Shown here: positions 36,120 to 45,324 of the stretch, piece after piece
Layout: each line of letters starts with the position of its first letter
Numbering within the stretch: the first letter of the stretch is position 1
Assembly (NCBI RefSeq): GCF_008039615.1
Contig: NZ_VDUZ01000033.1
Location: 1 to 64,000, forward strand
From: Vineibacter terrae
Lineage (GTDB): Bacteria; Pseudomonadota; Alphaproteobacteria; Reyranellales; Reyranellaceae
Reading direction: 5' to 3'
DNA length: 64,000 nt
Notes under the pieces: generated by a model
What the model was told of the DNA's origin: nothing
Databases searched by the model: none
Seen by the model: only the letters and a program-made list of their open reading frames with translations
Translations under genes and position numbers: made by a program

Positions 36120-36489
36120 CGCCGACCGCGACCGCACCGATGACGGAGAGCACGAGCTGCCAGGTCTCCGACGGCATGGTGTGTTTCACGATGCCATGCG
36201 TGGCGTGGAAGCCGGCGATCGCCGCGGGTGCGACAAATGCCAGCGCGATCAGTAGGCGCGCCCAGAGCGGGCGGACAATTCCGAGCAGGAGCTGCCCCGC
36301 GCCCAGCGTGAGGCCGGCGCCGAGCATGCCGACGAGGATCGCGCCGAGCCAGCCCGCGCCAGTGTCGTAGGCCCAAGAGCCGGCGGTCACGCCCGCGAAG
36401 AATGGCAGCGCGAAGACCGCGAGCGTGAACAGCAACCAGCACAAGATGCCGATGGCTGCGAAGGATAGGACGATGCCGAGGATAATCAT
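36049..36489 (-). CDS. ICE-associated membrane protein of unknown function
   Basis: A 146-residue membrane protein with four to five hydrophobic helices (starting MIILGIVLSFAAIGILCWLLF, a glycine-rich FAGVTAGSWAYDTGAGWLGAILVGMLGAGLTLGAGQ segment in the middle, then two more). The start at ATG 36489 puts the first helix at the very N-terminus. Similar proteins are frequent in alphaproteobacterial ICEs, but no function is known to me. Confidence 0.8.
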   Translation of the reverse strand: MIILGIVLSFAAIGILCWLLFTLAVFALPFFAGVTAGSWAYDTGAGWLGAILVGMLGAGLTLGAGQLLLGIVRPLWARLLIALAFVAPAAIAGFHATHGIVKHTMPSETWQLVLSVIGAVAVGVTAFARVAGMAGTGPSSQGVASA

Positions 36490-36631
36490 GGTGGTGTCTC
36501 CGAAAGAACAAAATCTGACGGTCGCGCCTTCCACCACCACCACGGCGCACTCGGGAGCATAGCAAAAGCTATGCTCCAGCGGGAGCGGAAACCGCGGGGG
36601 TCTCCGCGTCGCCTGAAAGGGTGGCGCGCCG

Positions 36632-36799
36632 TCATGGCGCGAAGGGATCGACCTCGTGGATGATCTCCGAGACGTCGCCGTCGTATTCGCTGGCTGGCGA
36701 GACTGACAGGGTGCCGTCGCCGGCGCGGAAGATCACGATGGCGACCATCAAGGTGGCGGCGAGGCTGAAGGCGAAGGCATATGCGTCGGGGAAAGACAT
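36632..36799 (-). CDS. Small single-span membrane protein
   Basis: A 55-residue protein starting MSFPDAYAFAFSLAATLMVAIVIF, one membrane helix, and an acidic C-terminal tail (SEYDGDVSEIIHEVDPFAP). It is too short for a family call, but hydrophobic pattern and position between ICE genes support it. The ATG at 36799 is preferred over a longer start 25 codons upstream. Confidence 0.55.
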   Translation of the reverse strand: MSFPDAYAFAFSLAATLMVAIVIFRAGDGTLSVSPASEYDGDVSEIIHEVDPFAP

Positions 36800-37131
36800 C
36801 GAACCGGCTCCTGTTTCGAGCGGAGGACCATCCCCCGCTGACAGGCGCCCGATGTGTTCGGCCGGTGGCCGCAATCACCGCGCGGGCGAAGCCGGCGCGG
36901 CGGCACGCTCTGCGTAGTCCGACCCCTTGCGGGTTGATGGCGTCAGGCCACCGGCTGGACCAAGGATCAGCGACATGAAGCGGGGGTGGTTCTTTCCGCC
37001 GTGGGGCTGGCGAGCACTGTTCCTCGACCGTATTGTCTTTATCGGCGTCTGTGCTGCACCGGTATTCGCCAACTGATCGATAAGAAGATGACGGCGGTCG
37101 GCATCCACCGCCCTTGCGTGGAGTATGACGT
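36800..37131. other. Intergenic stretch without clear gene
   Basis: About 330 bases with only short, mutually overlapping frames, none protein-like. It must hold the promoters of the small membrane-protein gene (minus) and the hypothetical gene at 37132 (plus). Confidence 0.45.
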
Positions 37132-37485
37132 TTGAGATTTAGAGAGTTTGCGAGCCTCGTAACTTTGAGTGACGTTCTCGTTTCCGACGACGATGTTGGG
37201 TTCGAGCGACTGGACGAAGGCAAATGGGTGAAGGGGCGCTTCGACAGCAGCATTCGCATAGATCAGCCGACCCACGGTGTCGGGCAGACTCACGCGCATG
37301 TTTATGGGCGTAAGGGCGACGAAATCGGTGTCGTCAATTTCGACGGCTCCTCAAGTCATGGCACGAAATGCCGCTTGAGTGACGCCGATGCTGACGCTCT
37401 GCGAGAGCGTGGCTTTAAGATTAAGGCTGGCAATATCGTCGAGTGGATCGTGCTGCCCGATCAGCCCGAACTACCGTTCGGGTGA
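37132..37485 (+). CDS. Hypothetical protein, TTG start
   Basis: A 117-residue cytosolic protein with no family I can name. The central part is protein-like and rich in small polar residues (THGVGQTHAHVYGRKGDEIGVVNFDGSSSHGTKCRLSDADADALRERGFKI), with several histidines that could bind metal. It starts with TTG at 37132, supported by GGAG eight bases upstream; no ATG or GTG in frame is suitable. It is convergent with the DUF2493 gene, nine bases away. Confidence 0.7.
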   Translation: MRFREFASLVTLSDVLVSDDDVGFERLDEGKWVKGRFDSSIRIDQPTHGVGQTHAHVYGRKGDEIGVVNFDGSSSHGTKCRLSDADADALRERGFKIKAGNIVEWIVLPDQPELPFG

Positions 37486-37494
37486 TGGCGGCGC

Positions 37495-38460
37495 TTACGC
37501 GCCGCCGAACCTCCAGACCGGAATGCCGAGCTTCTTGGCCTTGTCGGCGAGGTTGTCGTTGATGCCGGTGCCGGGGAAGTGCAGCACGCCCTTCGGTACG
37601 ATCTGCAACATCTCGTCGTTGCGCTTGAAGGGTGCGGCCCGGCCATGCTTCGTCCAGTCCGGTGCGAAGCCGATCTGCGGGACATTGCGATTCCTGGCCC
37701 AGAGGGAAGCGATCTTCTCGGCGCCCTTCGGCGACTTGCCGTGGATCAGCACCATGTCGGGGTGCTTTTCGTGGACCTGGTCGAGCTTGGCCCAGATCAG
37801 ACGATGGTTGTCGAAATCGAGCCCCCCGGTGACGGCGATCTTGGGGCCGGGCGGCAGGAGCACTTCCTGCTCGGCACGCTTCTTCGCCATGATGAAGTCG
37901 CGGCTGTCGATCATCGCCGAGGTGAGGTTGCGATGATTGACCTTCGATCCGGACCGCGGGAGCCATGCTTTGCCGACCTGACGTTCGTAGTGCTCGGCGG
38001 CTTGGTCGCGCATCAGTTCGAAGGCGGTCTGGCGTTCGACCAGTGTCTTGCCCTCGGCGGTGAGGCGCTCAAGATCGACCGACTTCACCTCGCTGCCATC
38101 CTGTTCACGCTGGGAGCGTTTCTGGGCCTGCTCGTTGTCGTCGAGCTCGCGGTTGATCCGTTCGGCAGCGCGGTGGAAGACGTTGACGGTCGACCAGAGG
38201 AGATCGTCGAGGTCGGGTTCGAGGCGCGTGTCCTCCAGGGTCACGATCAGGGCGTCGAAGATGTCGGCGATCGCGCCTGCGACTGCGTTGCCGTCTGGCA
38301 GAAGCCGCTGATCGGGTTCGTCGGCGAAGGGCCGGTAGCCGTGGAGCTGCAATTCGTTGAGGACGTGGTCGGTCGGTGAGGATTCGTGGTGCGGTTCGTA
38401 GTCGTCGAGATCGCGCATCGGATGCTCCGTCGGATGGACCGCGACCGTCGCGGCCTTCAT
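37495..38460 (-). CDS. DUF2493 domain protein
   Basis: A 321-residue ICE protein. The C-terminal third holds the DUF2493 Rossmann-like domain (KIAVTGGLDFDNHRLIWAKLDQV, then MVLIHGKSPKGAEKIASLWARNRNVPQIGF), related to SLOG/YspA nucleotide-binding folds. The N-terminal part is helical and acidic. ATG 38460 is used, but MRDLDDYEPH at 38418 is as likely. Sensing of a nucleotide-derived ligand is suggested by the fold only. Confidence 0.9.
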   Translation of the reverse strand: MKAATVAVHPTEHPMRDLDDYEPHHESSPTDHVLNELQLHGYRPFADEPDQRLLPDGNAVAGAIADIFDALIVTLEDTRLEPDLDDLLWSTVNVFHRAAERINRELDDNEQAQKRSQREQDGSEVKSVDLERLTAEGKTLVERQTAFELMRDQAAEHYERQVGKAWLPRSGSKVNHRNLTSAMIDSRDFIMAKKRAEQEVLLPPGPKIAVTGGLDFDNHRLIWAKLDQVHEKHPDMVLIHGKSPKGAEKIASLWARNRNVPQIGFAPDWTKHGRAAPFKRNDEMLQIVPKGVLHFPGTGINDNLADKAKKLGIPVWRFGGA

Positions 38461-38541
38461 GGCGACGAAGCCCACCGGCGGGACGGCGCTGCACCCGGAG
38501 CGCGAGCGAGGGGCCGGAGCGTCAGCGGAGGATGGCGGAGG

Positions 38542-38601
38542 CCGGCTATTTTGTTTCGCGATGGAAAGCGGCCTCTTGGGGCCGCGCCGGAAAATAGTCG
38601 G
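38542..38601. promoter_or_regulatory. Nested inverted repeat upstream of DUF2493 gene
   Basis: Outer arms CCGGCTATTTT (38542-38552) and AAAATAGTCGG (38591-38601) pair except at one position. They enclose a GCGGCC / GGCCGC hairpin (38568-38573 and 38580-38585). It lies in the 267-base gap between the TOPRIM gene and the DUF2493 start, so it could be a terminator of the first, a leader of the second, or a small structured RNA. Confidence 0.5.
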
Positions 38602-38727
38602 CCGCAGCCATTGCCGGGCCGGCCCGCCTGTGGGCCGATCGCCCTCTCGAAGGCCGAGGCGCGGTCCTCTCCGATGCCCTGCATCTGTGTGAACACGGCG
38701 AAGGCGCCGCCACCGCGTCCTTGCCGG

Positions 38728-39765
38728 CTATGCCGCCAGCGCCATGAAGCGTGCGACGTCCTGCGGCCCGAGCTGCACCCGTGTCTGGCTGCGCAGCGTC
38801 GCGAGGCCGAGGGTGCGGAGATCCTCGTTGAAGTCGCCGAGCTGTGGCGAGATCACGATCGCCTCGATCCCGGCCGTATTCGCCCGTTCGACCAGGCTGT
38901 CACGCGCACCATCGCCCGCCGGATCGTCATCGCGCAGGATGTAGAGCCGCCGCAACGTGTCCGGGAACAGGATGGCGGCGAGATGTGCTGCGGAGAGCGC
39001 CGCCACCATCGGCATGTTGGGCACGACCTGTCGGACCGAAAGGACCGTCTCGATGCCTTCGCCGGCCGCCATGACCTCGCCGCCGACGCCAAAGCGGACC
39101 GCGTTGCCGAGGAGATCGCCCATCGCTCGACGAGGGGTGTCGAGTGGCGCCTTGTCATGGCGTTGCGGGTCGAGCCAGGTGCGATGCGCCCCGGTGATCC
39201 TGCCGTGGAGATCGGTGACGGCGGCGATCATGGCCGGCCATGTCTCGGTCGGCGCATACTCGTCAGGCCGGTAATAGCAGCGCGGGTGGTAATACAGATT
39301 TCCCGTTCCACGCAGATCCGTAATGCCGCGTTGCCGCAGATACGCCGCCACGATCGTGCCTGGAATCGGTTGCGACATGTGGATGAGACGCCGTGCGGCT
39401 TCGGGCGATCCATGCGGTGCGGGCGCCAGGGGCTGGAAGGTGGACGGTTCCGGCGCTGGTGGTGGCATGCTGAGGAAGAGCCGAGCCTCGTCGGCGACAT
39501 CCTTGAAGTCGATGAGGCCGCAGCTCTCGCGGATCACGTCGAGAAGATCGCCATGCTCGCCAGTCGCCGCGTCGGTCCATTTCCCGGCGGGGCCTTTGGG
39601 CGAGTCCTTGAGCCGGACGTACATCGAGCGGCCCTTGGTGTTGCGGACGTCGCCCACCTGCCAATAATTGCCCTGGCGGTGGCCATTGCCGAGATAATGG
39701 CGGCACACCGCCTCGGCCTGCCGGCCGAGACGTTGCGCGAGATCGGATGCGTCGAGACGGGCCAT
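38728..39765 (-). CDS. TOPRIM domain protein (DUF7146-like)
   Basis: A 345-residue protein of the primase-like TOPRIM family carried by alphaproteobacterial ICEs. The N-terminal region (YWQVGDVRNTKGRSMYVRLKDS, GKWTDAATGEHGDLLDVIRE) is the DUF7146-type part. The TOPRIM core has GEGIETVLS with its catalytic Glu and the LRDDDPAGDGA Asp motif near residue 270. It lacks a zinc finger or helicase domain. The start abuts the strawberry-notch stop, so the two are co-transcribed. Confidence 0.9.
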   Translation of the reverse strand: MARLDASDLAQRLGRQAEAVCRHYLGNGHRQGNYWQVGDVRNTKGRSMYVRLKDSPKGPAGKWTDAATGEHGDLLDVIRESCGLIDFKDVADEARLFLSMPPPAPEPSTFQPLAPAPHGSPEAARRLIHMSQPIPGTIVAAYLRQRGITDLRGTGNLYYHPRCYYRPDEYAPTETWPAMIAAVTDLHGRITGAHRTWLDPQRHDKAPLDTPRRAMGDLLGNAVRFGVGGEVMAAGEGIETVLSVRQVVPNMPMVAALSAAHLAAILFPDTLRRLYILRDDDPAGDGARDSLVERANTAGIEAIVISPQLGDFNEDLRTLGLATLRSQTRVQLGPQDVARFMALAA

Positions 39766-42700
39766 CACGCCGCCTCCCGCTCGTCGACGCGCTGGATCGG
39801 ATAGCTGTCGATCAGCTTGCCGATGATGGCCGCGCCGTCCGCGCCGACGGGCACGAAGAAGCGAAGCTTCCACGAGATGATCTCGCTGAAGAGGCCATAG
39901 GCGCGCAGGCGTTCGCGCATCGCGCCAGTGAAGCCCGTGAGTTCGATGCGATCGCCGCCCATGACGCGCACGCGGCGAAGCTGAAGACCCTCGGCGAGAT
40001 CGAGGATCGTTTTGCCCTCGACCAGCGCGCCATAGGCATGGTCGGCGGACAGGTTCGTCGTTCCGACCGTCGTGGCGTTGGCGACCCACGCGGGCGACAC
40101 GCGGCGGCCGATGATCCGTTCCCCGTCATCGGTCTGGAGCCGATAGACGCGGCTCGATTCGTTAGGCAGCCGCTTCCAGATCGGCAGCAACAGGCCCGCG
40201 ACGATGTGGATGGTGGAATCGGACCAGGCCGGCACGTCTGCGACCTCGGCGTTCCAGGCAGCCGTGAATTCTGCCCGACTGGCGGCTATCCAGTGGCTTT
40301 CGTCCATCATGCGCAGCGAGGCGTGATGCTGCTCCATCGGCCGGATCAGCCGCACGCGGCGTTCGATCTCGCCATCGTCAAGCATGAGCGAAGGCGCCGG
40401 AAGCTGAACGGCGGCGCGGTGCGAGCGTTCGTTGACCAGCAACATCGCGGCCGGATCGTCGAGCCAGGCCATCGCTTCCTCGGCGGTCATCGGCCGGTTG
40501 CGCTCGCGCTGCTGGATGGTCAGCAGGCTGGTTTCCGCGCCTGTGCCCGGATGGGTGTAGATGGTCTGGCGATCAGTGACGACGAAGCTCTCCGCGCGCA
40601 GCGTCTCAAGCCCGACGTCGTAGATGCCGGCGGCGATCGCGCCCTCGACCTTGGCAGTCAGGAGCTGCTCGAAGGCCGCGAACAGGACGTCCTGCAGGTC
40701 GATGGTCAGCGCGAGCAGGCGGTTGAGGAAGGTGGTGATCGGCGGCAGCTCGTCTTTGATGCCGTTGTCGTCCATCAGTTTCAGGCCGGTCGTGTCCTCA
40801 AACCGGCGGAGCGAGCACCCCTCGACCTTGCCGCGGACGATCAGGATATAGAGCTGGCGCAAGGCATCACGCGCATAGTGGCTCTCCAGATTGTCCTCGG
40901 GCCGGAACAGGCCCTGGCCGCCGGTCTGGCGCTGGCCGCGTGTGATCGCGCCCAGCGTGTCGAGCCGGCGTGCGATGGTCGACAGGAAGCGCTTCTCCGC
41001 CTTCACATTGGTCGCGATCGGACGGAAGAGCGGCGGCTGCGCCTGGTTGGTGCGGTGGGTGCGGCCGAGGCCCTGGATCGCGGCGTCGGCTTTCCAGCCC
41101 GGTTCGAGCAGATAATGGACGCGAAGCCGCGTGTTCCGCGCCGACAGCTCGGCATGGTAGCTGCGTCCCGTGCCGCCGGCGTCGGAGAAGACCAGCACGC
41201 GCTTCAAATCGTCCATGAAGGCCTGGGTCTCGGCGAGATTGGCCGACGCGGCGCGGGTCTCAACCACAAGGCTCTGTCCTTTGCGCACGATTCGACGCGA
41301 GCGGCCGGTGACCTCGGCCACCATGTCCACGCCGAAGTGCTGGACGATCTGGTCGAGCGCGCCAGGGACCGGCGGAAGGCTCGCGAGCTTCTCGATCAGC
41401 TCGGTGCGGCGGGCGACCGCCTCGCGGCTTTCGACCGGCTGGCCGTCGCGATAGACCGGCCGCGAGGACAGATTGCCCTCGCCGTCGGTGAAGGGCTCGT
41501 AGAGCTGGACCGGGAAGGAATGGGCGAGATAGTCGAGGACATATTCGCGCGGCGTGATGTCAACGCGAATGTCGTTCCATTCCTCGGTCGGGACTTCTGC
41601 CAGGCGCCGTTCCATGAGCGCCTCTCCGGTCGAGACGATCTGGATGACGGCGGAATGCCCGGCCTCCAGGTCCGCCGCGATCGAGCGGATCAGCGTCGGC
41701 GTCTTCATCGACGTCAGCAGATGACCGAAGAAGCGCTGCTTGGCGCTCTCGAAGGCGGAGCGCGCGGCGGATTTGGCCTGGCGGTTCAATGTGCCGGTCG
41801 AGCCGGTGATGTTGGCCGCCTCCATGGCCGCATCGAGGTGGTTGTGGATGATGGCGAAGGCGCCGGCATAGGCATCGTAGATGCGCCGCTGCTCGGGCGT
41901 CAGCTCATGCTCGACCAGTTCGTATTCCACCCCGTCGAACGACAGCGATCGCGCGGTGTAGAGACCGAGTGCGCGTAGATCGCGAGCCAGCACCTCCATC
42001 GCCGCGACCCCGCCGGCTTCGATCGCCTCGACGAACTCGGCGCGGGTGGAGAATGGAAAATCGTCGCCACCCCAGAGGCCAAGGCGCTGCGCATAGGCAA
42101 GATTCTGGACCGTGGTGGCGCCGGTGGCGGAGACGTAGACGACGCGGGCATTGGGCAAGGCATGCTGCAGGCGAAGCCCCGCGCGCCCTTGCTGCGAGGG
42201 CGTGACGTCGCCCCGTTCTCCCTTGCCGCCGCCGGCGTTCTGCATCGCGTGCGCCTCGTCGAAGATGATCACTCCGTCGAAATCGGAGCCCAACCATTCG
42301 ACGATCTGCTTGACCCGCGAAACCTTCTCGCCGCGGTCGTCGGAGCGCAGCGTGGCGTAGGTTGTAAATAGGATGCCTTCCGGTAGCGCGATCGGCTTGC
42401 CCTGCGGGAAGCGCGAGAGCGGTGTGACCAGCAGGCGCTCCATGCCGAGCGCGGACCAGTCGCGCTGGGCGTCCTCGATCAGCTTGTCGGATTTGGAGAT
42501 CCAGACCGCCTTGCGCCGGCCCTGCATCCAGTTGTCGAGCACGATGCTGGCGGACTCGCGCCCCTTCCCGACGCCGGTGCCGTCGCCGATGAAGAAGCCA
42601 CGACGGAAGCGGATGGCGCCGCGCGCATCATCCGCGGCGGCGGCCACGACATCGAAGGTGGCGTCGACGGTCCAGGAGCCCGCGAGAAAATCGGAATGGG

Positions 42701-44090
42701 CTTCGCCCGCGAAGATCAGGGTTTCGAGCTGGGCGTCGGAGAGCGAGTCCAGGATGGTTGCCGGAAGCGTCGGCCGATAGCTCGGCTTGGGCAGGGCGAC
42801 CGAGGCCATGGCGGCGGATTGCACGAGCTTGGTGGGATGGGCCTGAGAGCCAGGAATACGGATCGTCTGCAATCCGTATTGCTCGTAGATCGCGTCGCTG
42901 AGGCGGGCGCCCTCAGCCGGGGTCCAGTCGACGGTCTCATAGGCGAGCGGCACGCCCTCGGGATCGGCGAGGCCCACGCGGGTCGCCGATGTCGCCGCGG
43001 TGCGCGTGAGATAGCCGCGAACGGTGCGCGGTGCGGCGGCGAACGGCGTAACTTGCATCGCGTGTGCGACCGGCGGACGCGGCGGCACATGATCGGCGAT
43101 CCACGTCATCAGCGTGGCGATGTCGGGAGCGGTGCCGGGGGACGCCGGAAAGGCGGATGGGTCGGCGGCTGGGATCTTGTCGATCACGGTCAGCCGGGTT
43201 TCGACGGTCGTGCCGTGCTTGGCATAGACTGAGCCATGGACGGCGGCGGTGAAGACGACGCGGCCCCGCTCCTGCAGGCGGACGAAGGCGTCGCGCCAGG
43301 CCGGTATGTCGGGTCCGAAGTTCGCGCCGGTGATCGCGACCAGACGCCCGCCATCGGCGAGCCGCGCGAGTGCAGAGGCCAGATGGCGATAGGCGGCGTC
43401 AGCGACACGCCCCTCGACATTGGCGAGCACGGAGAATGGTGGGTTCATTACGACGACGGTCGGGACGGTCGCCGGATCGAGATGGTCGTCGATCTGGGCC
43501 GCGTCGAAACGGGTCACGGGAACGGCCGGAAAGAGGGATGAGAGGAGGGCGGCCCGGGTCTCGGCGAGTTCGTTGAGGACGAGCGTGCCGCCGGCGATCT
43601 CGGCGAGGATGGCGAGCAGGCCGGTGCCGGCCGATGGTTCGAGCACGCGATCGGCGGGTGTGATGGCGGCAGCCGTGATCGCGGCCAGGCCGAGCGGGAT
43701 CGGCGTCGAGAATTGCTGGAAGGCCTGGGATTCTTCGGAGCGGCGCGTATGGGTAGGGAGCAAGCTCGCAATCTTGCTGAACAGGGGCGCGGCCCCAGCC
43801 GCAGAGCCAGCTTTGCGCAGAAGCGTCTGTCCGTACTTGCGGAGCATGAGGATGGTTGCGGCTTCGCAGGCGTCGTAGGCATCCTTCCAGTCCCAGGCAC
43901 CGGCAGTATCGGACGCGCCGAAGGCGGTCTCCATAGCGGTGCGCAGGATTGCAGCGTCGATGCGCTCGCCGCGCTCGAGATGGGGCAGAAGGTGGCTCGC
44001 CGCCGCGAAGATCGCTGCGAAAGATTCCTGATTGAAGCCGAGCCGAAGGGATGCGGCGGCAGGCGCCGCCGATACGGACATCATGTTCAT
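39765..44090 (-). CDS. Strawberry-notch family methyltransferase-helicase
   Basis: A 1441-residue fusion. The N-terminal third is a SAM-dependent DNA methyltransferase-like domain with EPSAGTGLL (151-159) and NPPF (216-219). The rest is a superfamily-2 helicase of the strawberry-notch type with P-loop GDGTGVGKG (502-510), DEAH box (611-614) and late GLGRTHRTNQAQP motif. Such proteins recur in proteobacterial ICEs and plasmids, where protection from restriction or from host defence has been proposed (inference). A conserved leader hairpin lies 20 bases upstream of the start. Confidence 0.93.
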   Translation of the reverse strand: MNMMSVSAAPAAASLRLGFNQESFAAIFAAASHLLPHLERGERIDAAILRTAMETAFGASDTAGAWDWKDAYDACEAATILMLRKYGQTLLRKAGSAAGAAPLFSKIASLLPTHTRRSEESQAFQQFSTPIPLGLAAITAAAITPADRVLEPSAGTGLLAILAEIAGGTLVLNELAETRAALLSSLFPAVPVTRFDAAQIDDHLDPATVPTVVVMNPPFSVLANVEGRVADAAYRHLASALARLADGGRLVAITGANFGPDIPAWRDAFVRLQERGRVVFTAAVHGSVYAKHGTTVETRLTVIDKIPAADPSAFPASPGTAPDIATLMTWIADHVPPRPPVAHAMQVTPFAAAPRTVRGYLTRTAATSATRVGLADPEGVPLAYETVDWTPAEGARLSDAIYEQYGLQTIRIPGSQAHPTKLVQSAAMASVALPKPSYRPTLPATILDSLSDAQLETLIFAGEAHSDFLAGSWTVDATFDVVAAAADDARGAIRFRRGFFIGDGTGVGKGRESASIVLDNWMQGRRKAVWISKSDKLIEDAQRDWSALGMERLLVTPLSRFPQGKPIALPEGILFTTYATLRSDDRGEKVSRVKQIVEWLGSDFDGVIIFDEAHAMQNAGGGKGERGDVTPSQQGRAGLRLQHALPNARVVYVSATGATTVQNLAYAQRLGLWGGDDFPFSTRAEFVEAIEAGGVAAMEVLARDLRALGLYTARSLSFDGVEYELVEHELTPEQRRIYDAYAGAFAIIHNHLDAAMEAANITGSTGTLNRQAKSAARSAFESAKQRFFGHLLTSMKTPTLIRSIAADLEAGHSAVIQIVSTGEALMERRLAEVPTEEWNDIRVDITPREYVLDYLAHSFPVQLYEPFTDGEGNLSSRPVYRDGQPVESREAVARRTELIEKLASLPPVPGALDQIVQHFGVDMVAEVTGRSRRIVRKGQSLVVETRAASANLAETQAFMDDLKRVLVFSDAGGTGRSYHAELSARNTRLRVHYLLEPGWKADAAIQGLGRTHRTNQAQPPLFRPIATNVKAEKRFLSTIARRLDTLGAITRGQRQTGGQGLFRPEDNLESHYARDALRQLYILIVRGKVEGCSLRRFEDTTGLKLMDDNGIKDELPPITTFLNRLLALTIDLQDVLFAAFEQLLTAKVEGAIAAGIYDVGLETLRAESFVVTDRQTIYTHPGTGAETSLLTIQQRERNRPMTAEEAMAWLDDPAAMLLVNERSHRAAVQLPAPSLMLDDGEIERRVRLIRPMEQHHASLRMMDESHWIAASRAEFTAAWNAEVADVPAWSDSTIHIVAGLLLPIWKRLPNESSRVYRLQTDDGERIIGRRVSPAWVANATTVGTTNLSADHAYGALVEGKTILDLAEGLQLRRVRVMGGDRIELTGFTGAMRERLRAYGLFSEIISWKLRFFVPVGADGAAIIGKLIDSYPIQRVDEREAA

Positions 44091-44109
44091 GGGAAAGCCT
44101 TAAGGAGAG

Positions 44110-44170
44110 CGGGACAGGATCGAGCCCGCGCAGCGCTCTCTCTCGACCGCACCGGCTCAAACCCGTCCCG
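44110..44170 (-). promoter_or_regulatory. Leader hairpin, copy 1 (before strawberry-notch gene)
   Basis: Arms CGGGAC and GTCCCG at 44110-44115 and 44165-44170 enclose a segment containing CTCTCTCTCGACC and AAACCCGTC. These blocks are shared with the leaders at 47462 and 48572. It lies immediately upstream of the minus-strand start, in the presumed 5' untranslated region. Confidence 0.55.
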
Positions 44171-44251
44171 GCCTTCCTCTGCCTCTCATCCGGCAGGCCG
44201 TGGCCCCATGACAAAAGCGCCCCGGCGGTGCGGCGGGGGCGCTTTGCGATG

Positions 44252-44548
44252 TCATTTCCAATGTCCGTCCGCGATCTCGGAAGCAATCAGCGCGCGCGCC
44301 CTCCGCATCAGGTCATCGCCGCTGGTGTCGATATGGCCGAAGAATCTGGCTCGTCCGCCGTTCACGGTCCAATCGGCATAAGCGCAGTATTCCCGAACAT
44401 CGGATCGGAAGGCCCGCATGTCCCTTGCCCAATGGGGTTTCGGCTCGATGACGACAGTGACGCAGTCCTTCGTTTCGGACCAGGGTAGAGACCGCTCGTG
44501 TGGCGGTCGTTCACGATCGGCCGTGAAGATAGCGTCGATGTTCATCAT
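44252..44548 (-). CDS. Hypothetical ICE protein
   Basis: A 98-residue protein with no named domain (MMNIDAIFTADRERPPHERSLPW, CVTVVIEPKPHWARDMRAFRSDV, then ADWTVNGGRARFFGHIDTSGDDLMRRARALI). The sequence is compact and protein-like. Two ATGs are adjacent; the upstream one overlaps the DUF6117 stop by four bases, which argues for coupling. Longer upstream frames are shadows of that gene. Confidence 0.75.
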   Translation of the reverse strand: MMNIDAIFTADRERPPHERSLPWSETKDCVTVVIEPKPHWARDMRAFRSDVREYCAYADWTVNGGRARFFGHIDTSGDDLMRRARALIASEIADGHWK

Positions 44549-44811
44549 GACGTCTCTCCCTGCACGTCGGGGCGCACGAAGCCGTCTGGATCGCCGGGAT
44601 CTGGTGGCAGATAGGCATCGTAGGGATTGCCGTCCGTGAGATGGCCAAAAGGGGTGAAGACGTAATCGCCATCGTCCCTCCCTACGGCGCAGATGACGTA
44701 GCGGGGGCTGCCCGTCTGCGCGTCGAGGCACGCCATCAGCGCGAGGTTGCCGTCACCCGCCGCGCGTAACAGCGTCTGGAAATTGCTCCGGGCATAAGCG
44801 GGGATGCTCAT
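44545..44811 (-). CDS. DUF6117 family protein
   Basis: An 88-residue protein starting MSIPAYARSNFQTLLRAAGDGNLALMAC and containing YVICAVGRDDGDYVFTPFGHLTDGNPYDAYLPP, the DUF6117 pattern found on alphaproteobacterial ICEs. Function unknown. It is linked by four-base overlaps to the genes on both sides, so the three small genes at 44.2-45.2 kb are one operon. Confidence 0.82.
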   Translation of the reverse strand: MSIPAYARSNFQTLLRAAGDGNLALMACLDAQTGSPRYVICAVGRDDGDYVFTPFGHLTDGNPYDAYLPPDPGDPDGFVRPDVQGETS

Positions 44812-45224
44812 ATCCGCTCTCCATCGCCAGAGAGCGTGTCGGCGAGCCAGCCATCGGTATAGGTCCAGGCGACAGTGTCGCCGGTCGCGAGATCGATGAC
44901 ATGTGCGCCGCCGCCGAACCGATCGAGCCGAGGGCGCGAGCAGGTGTTGGCGTATTGGAACCCCCAACGGCCCGTCAGCCTGAACTCGGCGGCGCAGATT
45001 TTCACGAACTGAAGCAACCGTTCGGGATCGCCGGTGACGTCATCGCGCATCCATAGCTGGGTGCCGCCATGTTCGGGCTGGATCGACAGAAGGAAGCCTT
45101 CTGAGGGCGGTTCTTCCGATGCGCCGTCCTTGGACAGCTTGATGTAGAGGTCGAGCGCGCGGGCGGCGTTGTCGGGCGTGCCGACGTCGAGCAGGCACGA
45201 GAAACGGGTGTAATAGTCAGCCAT
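44808..45224 (-). CDS. Hypothetical ICE protein
   Basis: A 138-residue cytosolic protein (MADYYTRFSCLLDVGTPDNAARALDLYIKLS at the start, then FLLSIQPEHGGTQLWMRDDVTGDPERLLQFVKICAAEF). No family name is known to me, but it is clearly coding and forms the first gene of a three-gene coupled set. The start ATG at 45224 follows an AGGAGG-like site (TTTCAGGAGGCCGTC). Confidence 0.82.
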   Translation of the reverse strand: MADYYTRFSCLLDVGTPDNAARALDLYIKLSKDGASEEPPSEGFLLSIQPEHGGTQLWMRDDVTGDPERLLQFVKICAAEFRLTGRWGFQYANTCSRPRLDRFGGGAHVIDLATGDTVAWTYTDGWLADTLSGDGERI

Positions 45225-45324
45225 GACGGCCTCCTGAAACGAAAATGCCCGGCGCGATGGCCGGGCTGATGAACGGATTAGGAAGGAAGGCGCGGGACGG
45301 CTGAAACCGCCCCGCGCCAGTGCG

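Noticed and set aside
39747-41978. Plus-strand frame of 743 codons opposite the strawberry-notch gene
   Set aside because: Shadow of the real gene; repetitive Arg/Ala/Gly composition and no recognisable motif.
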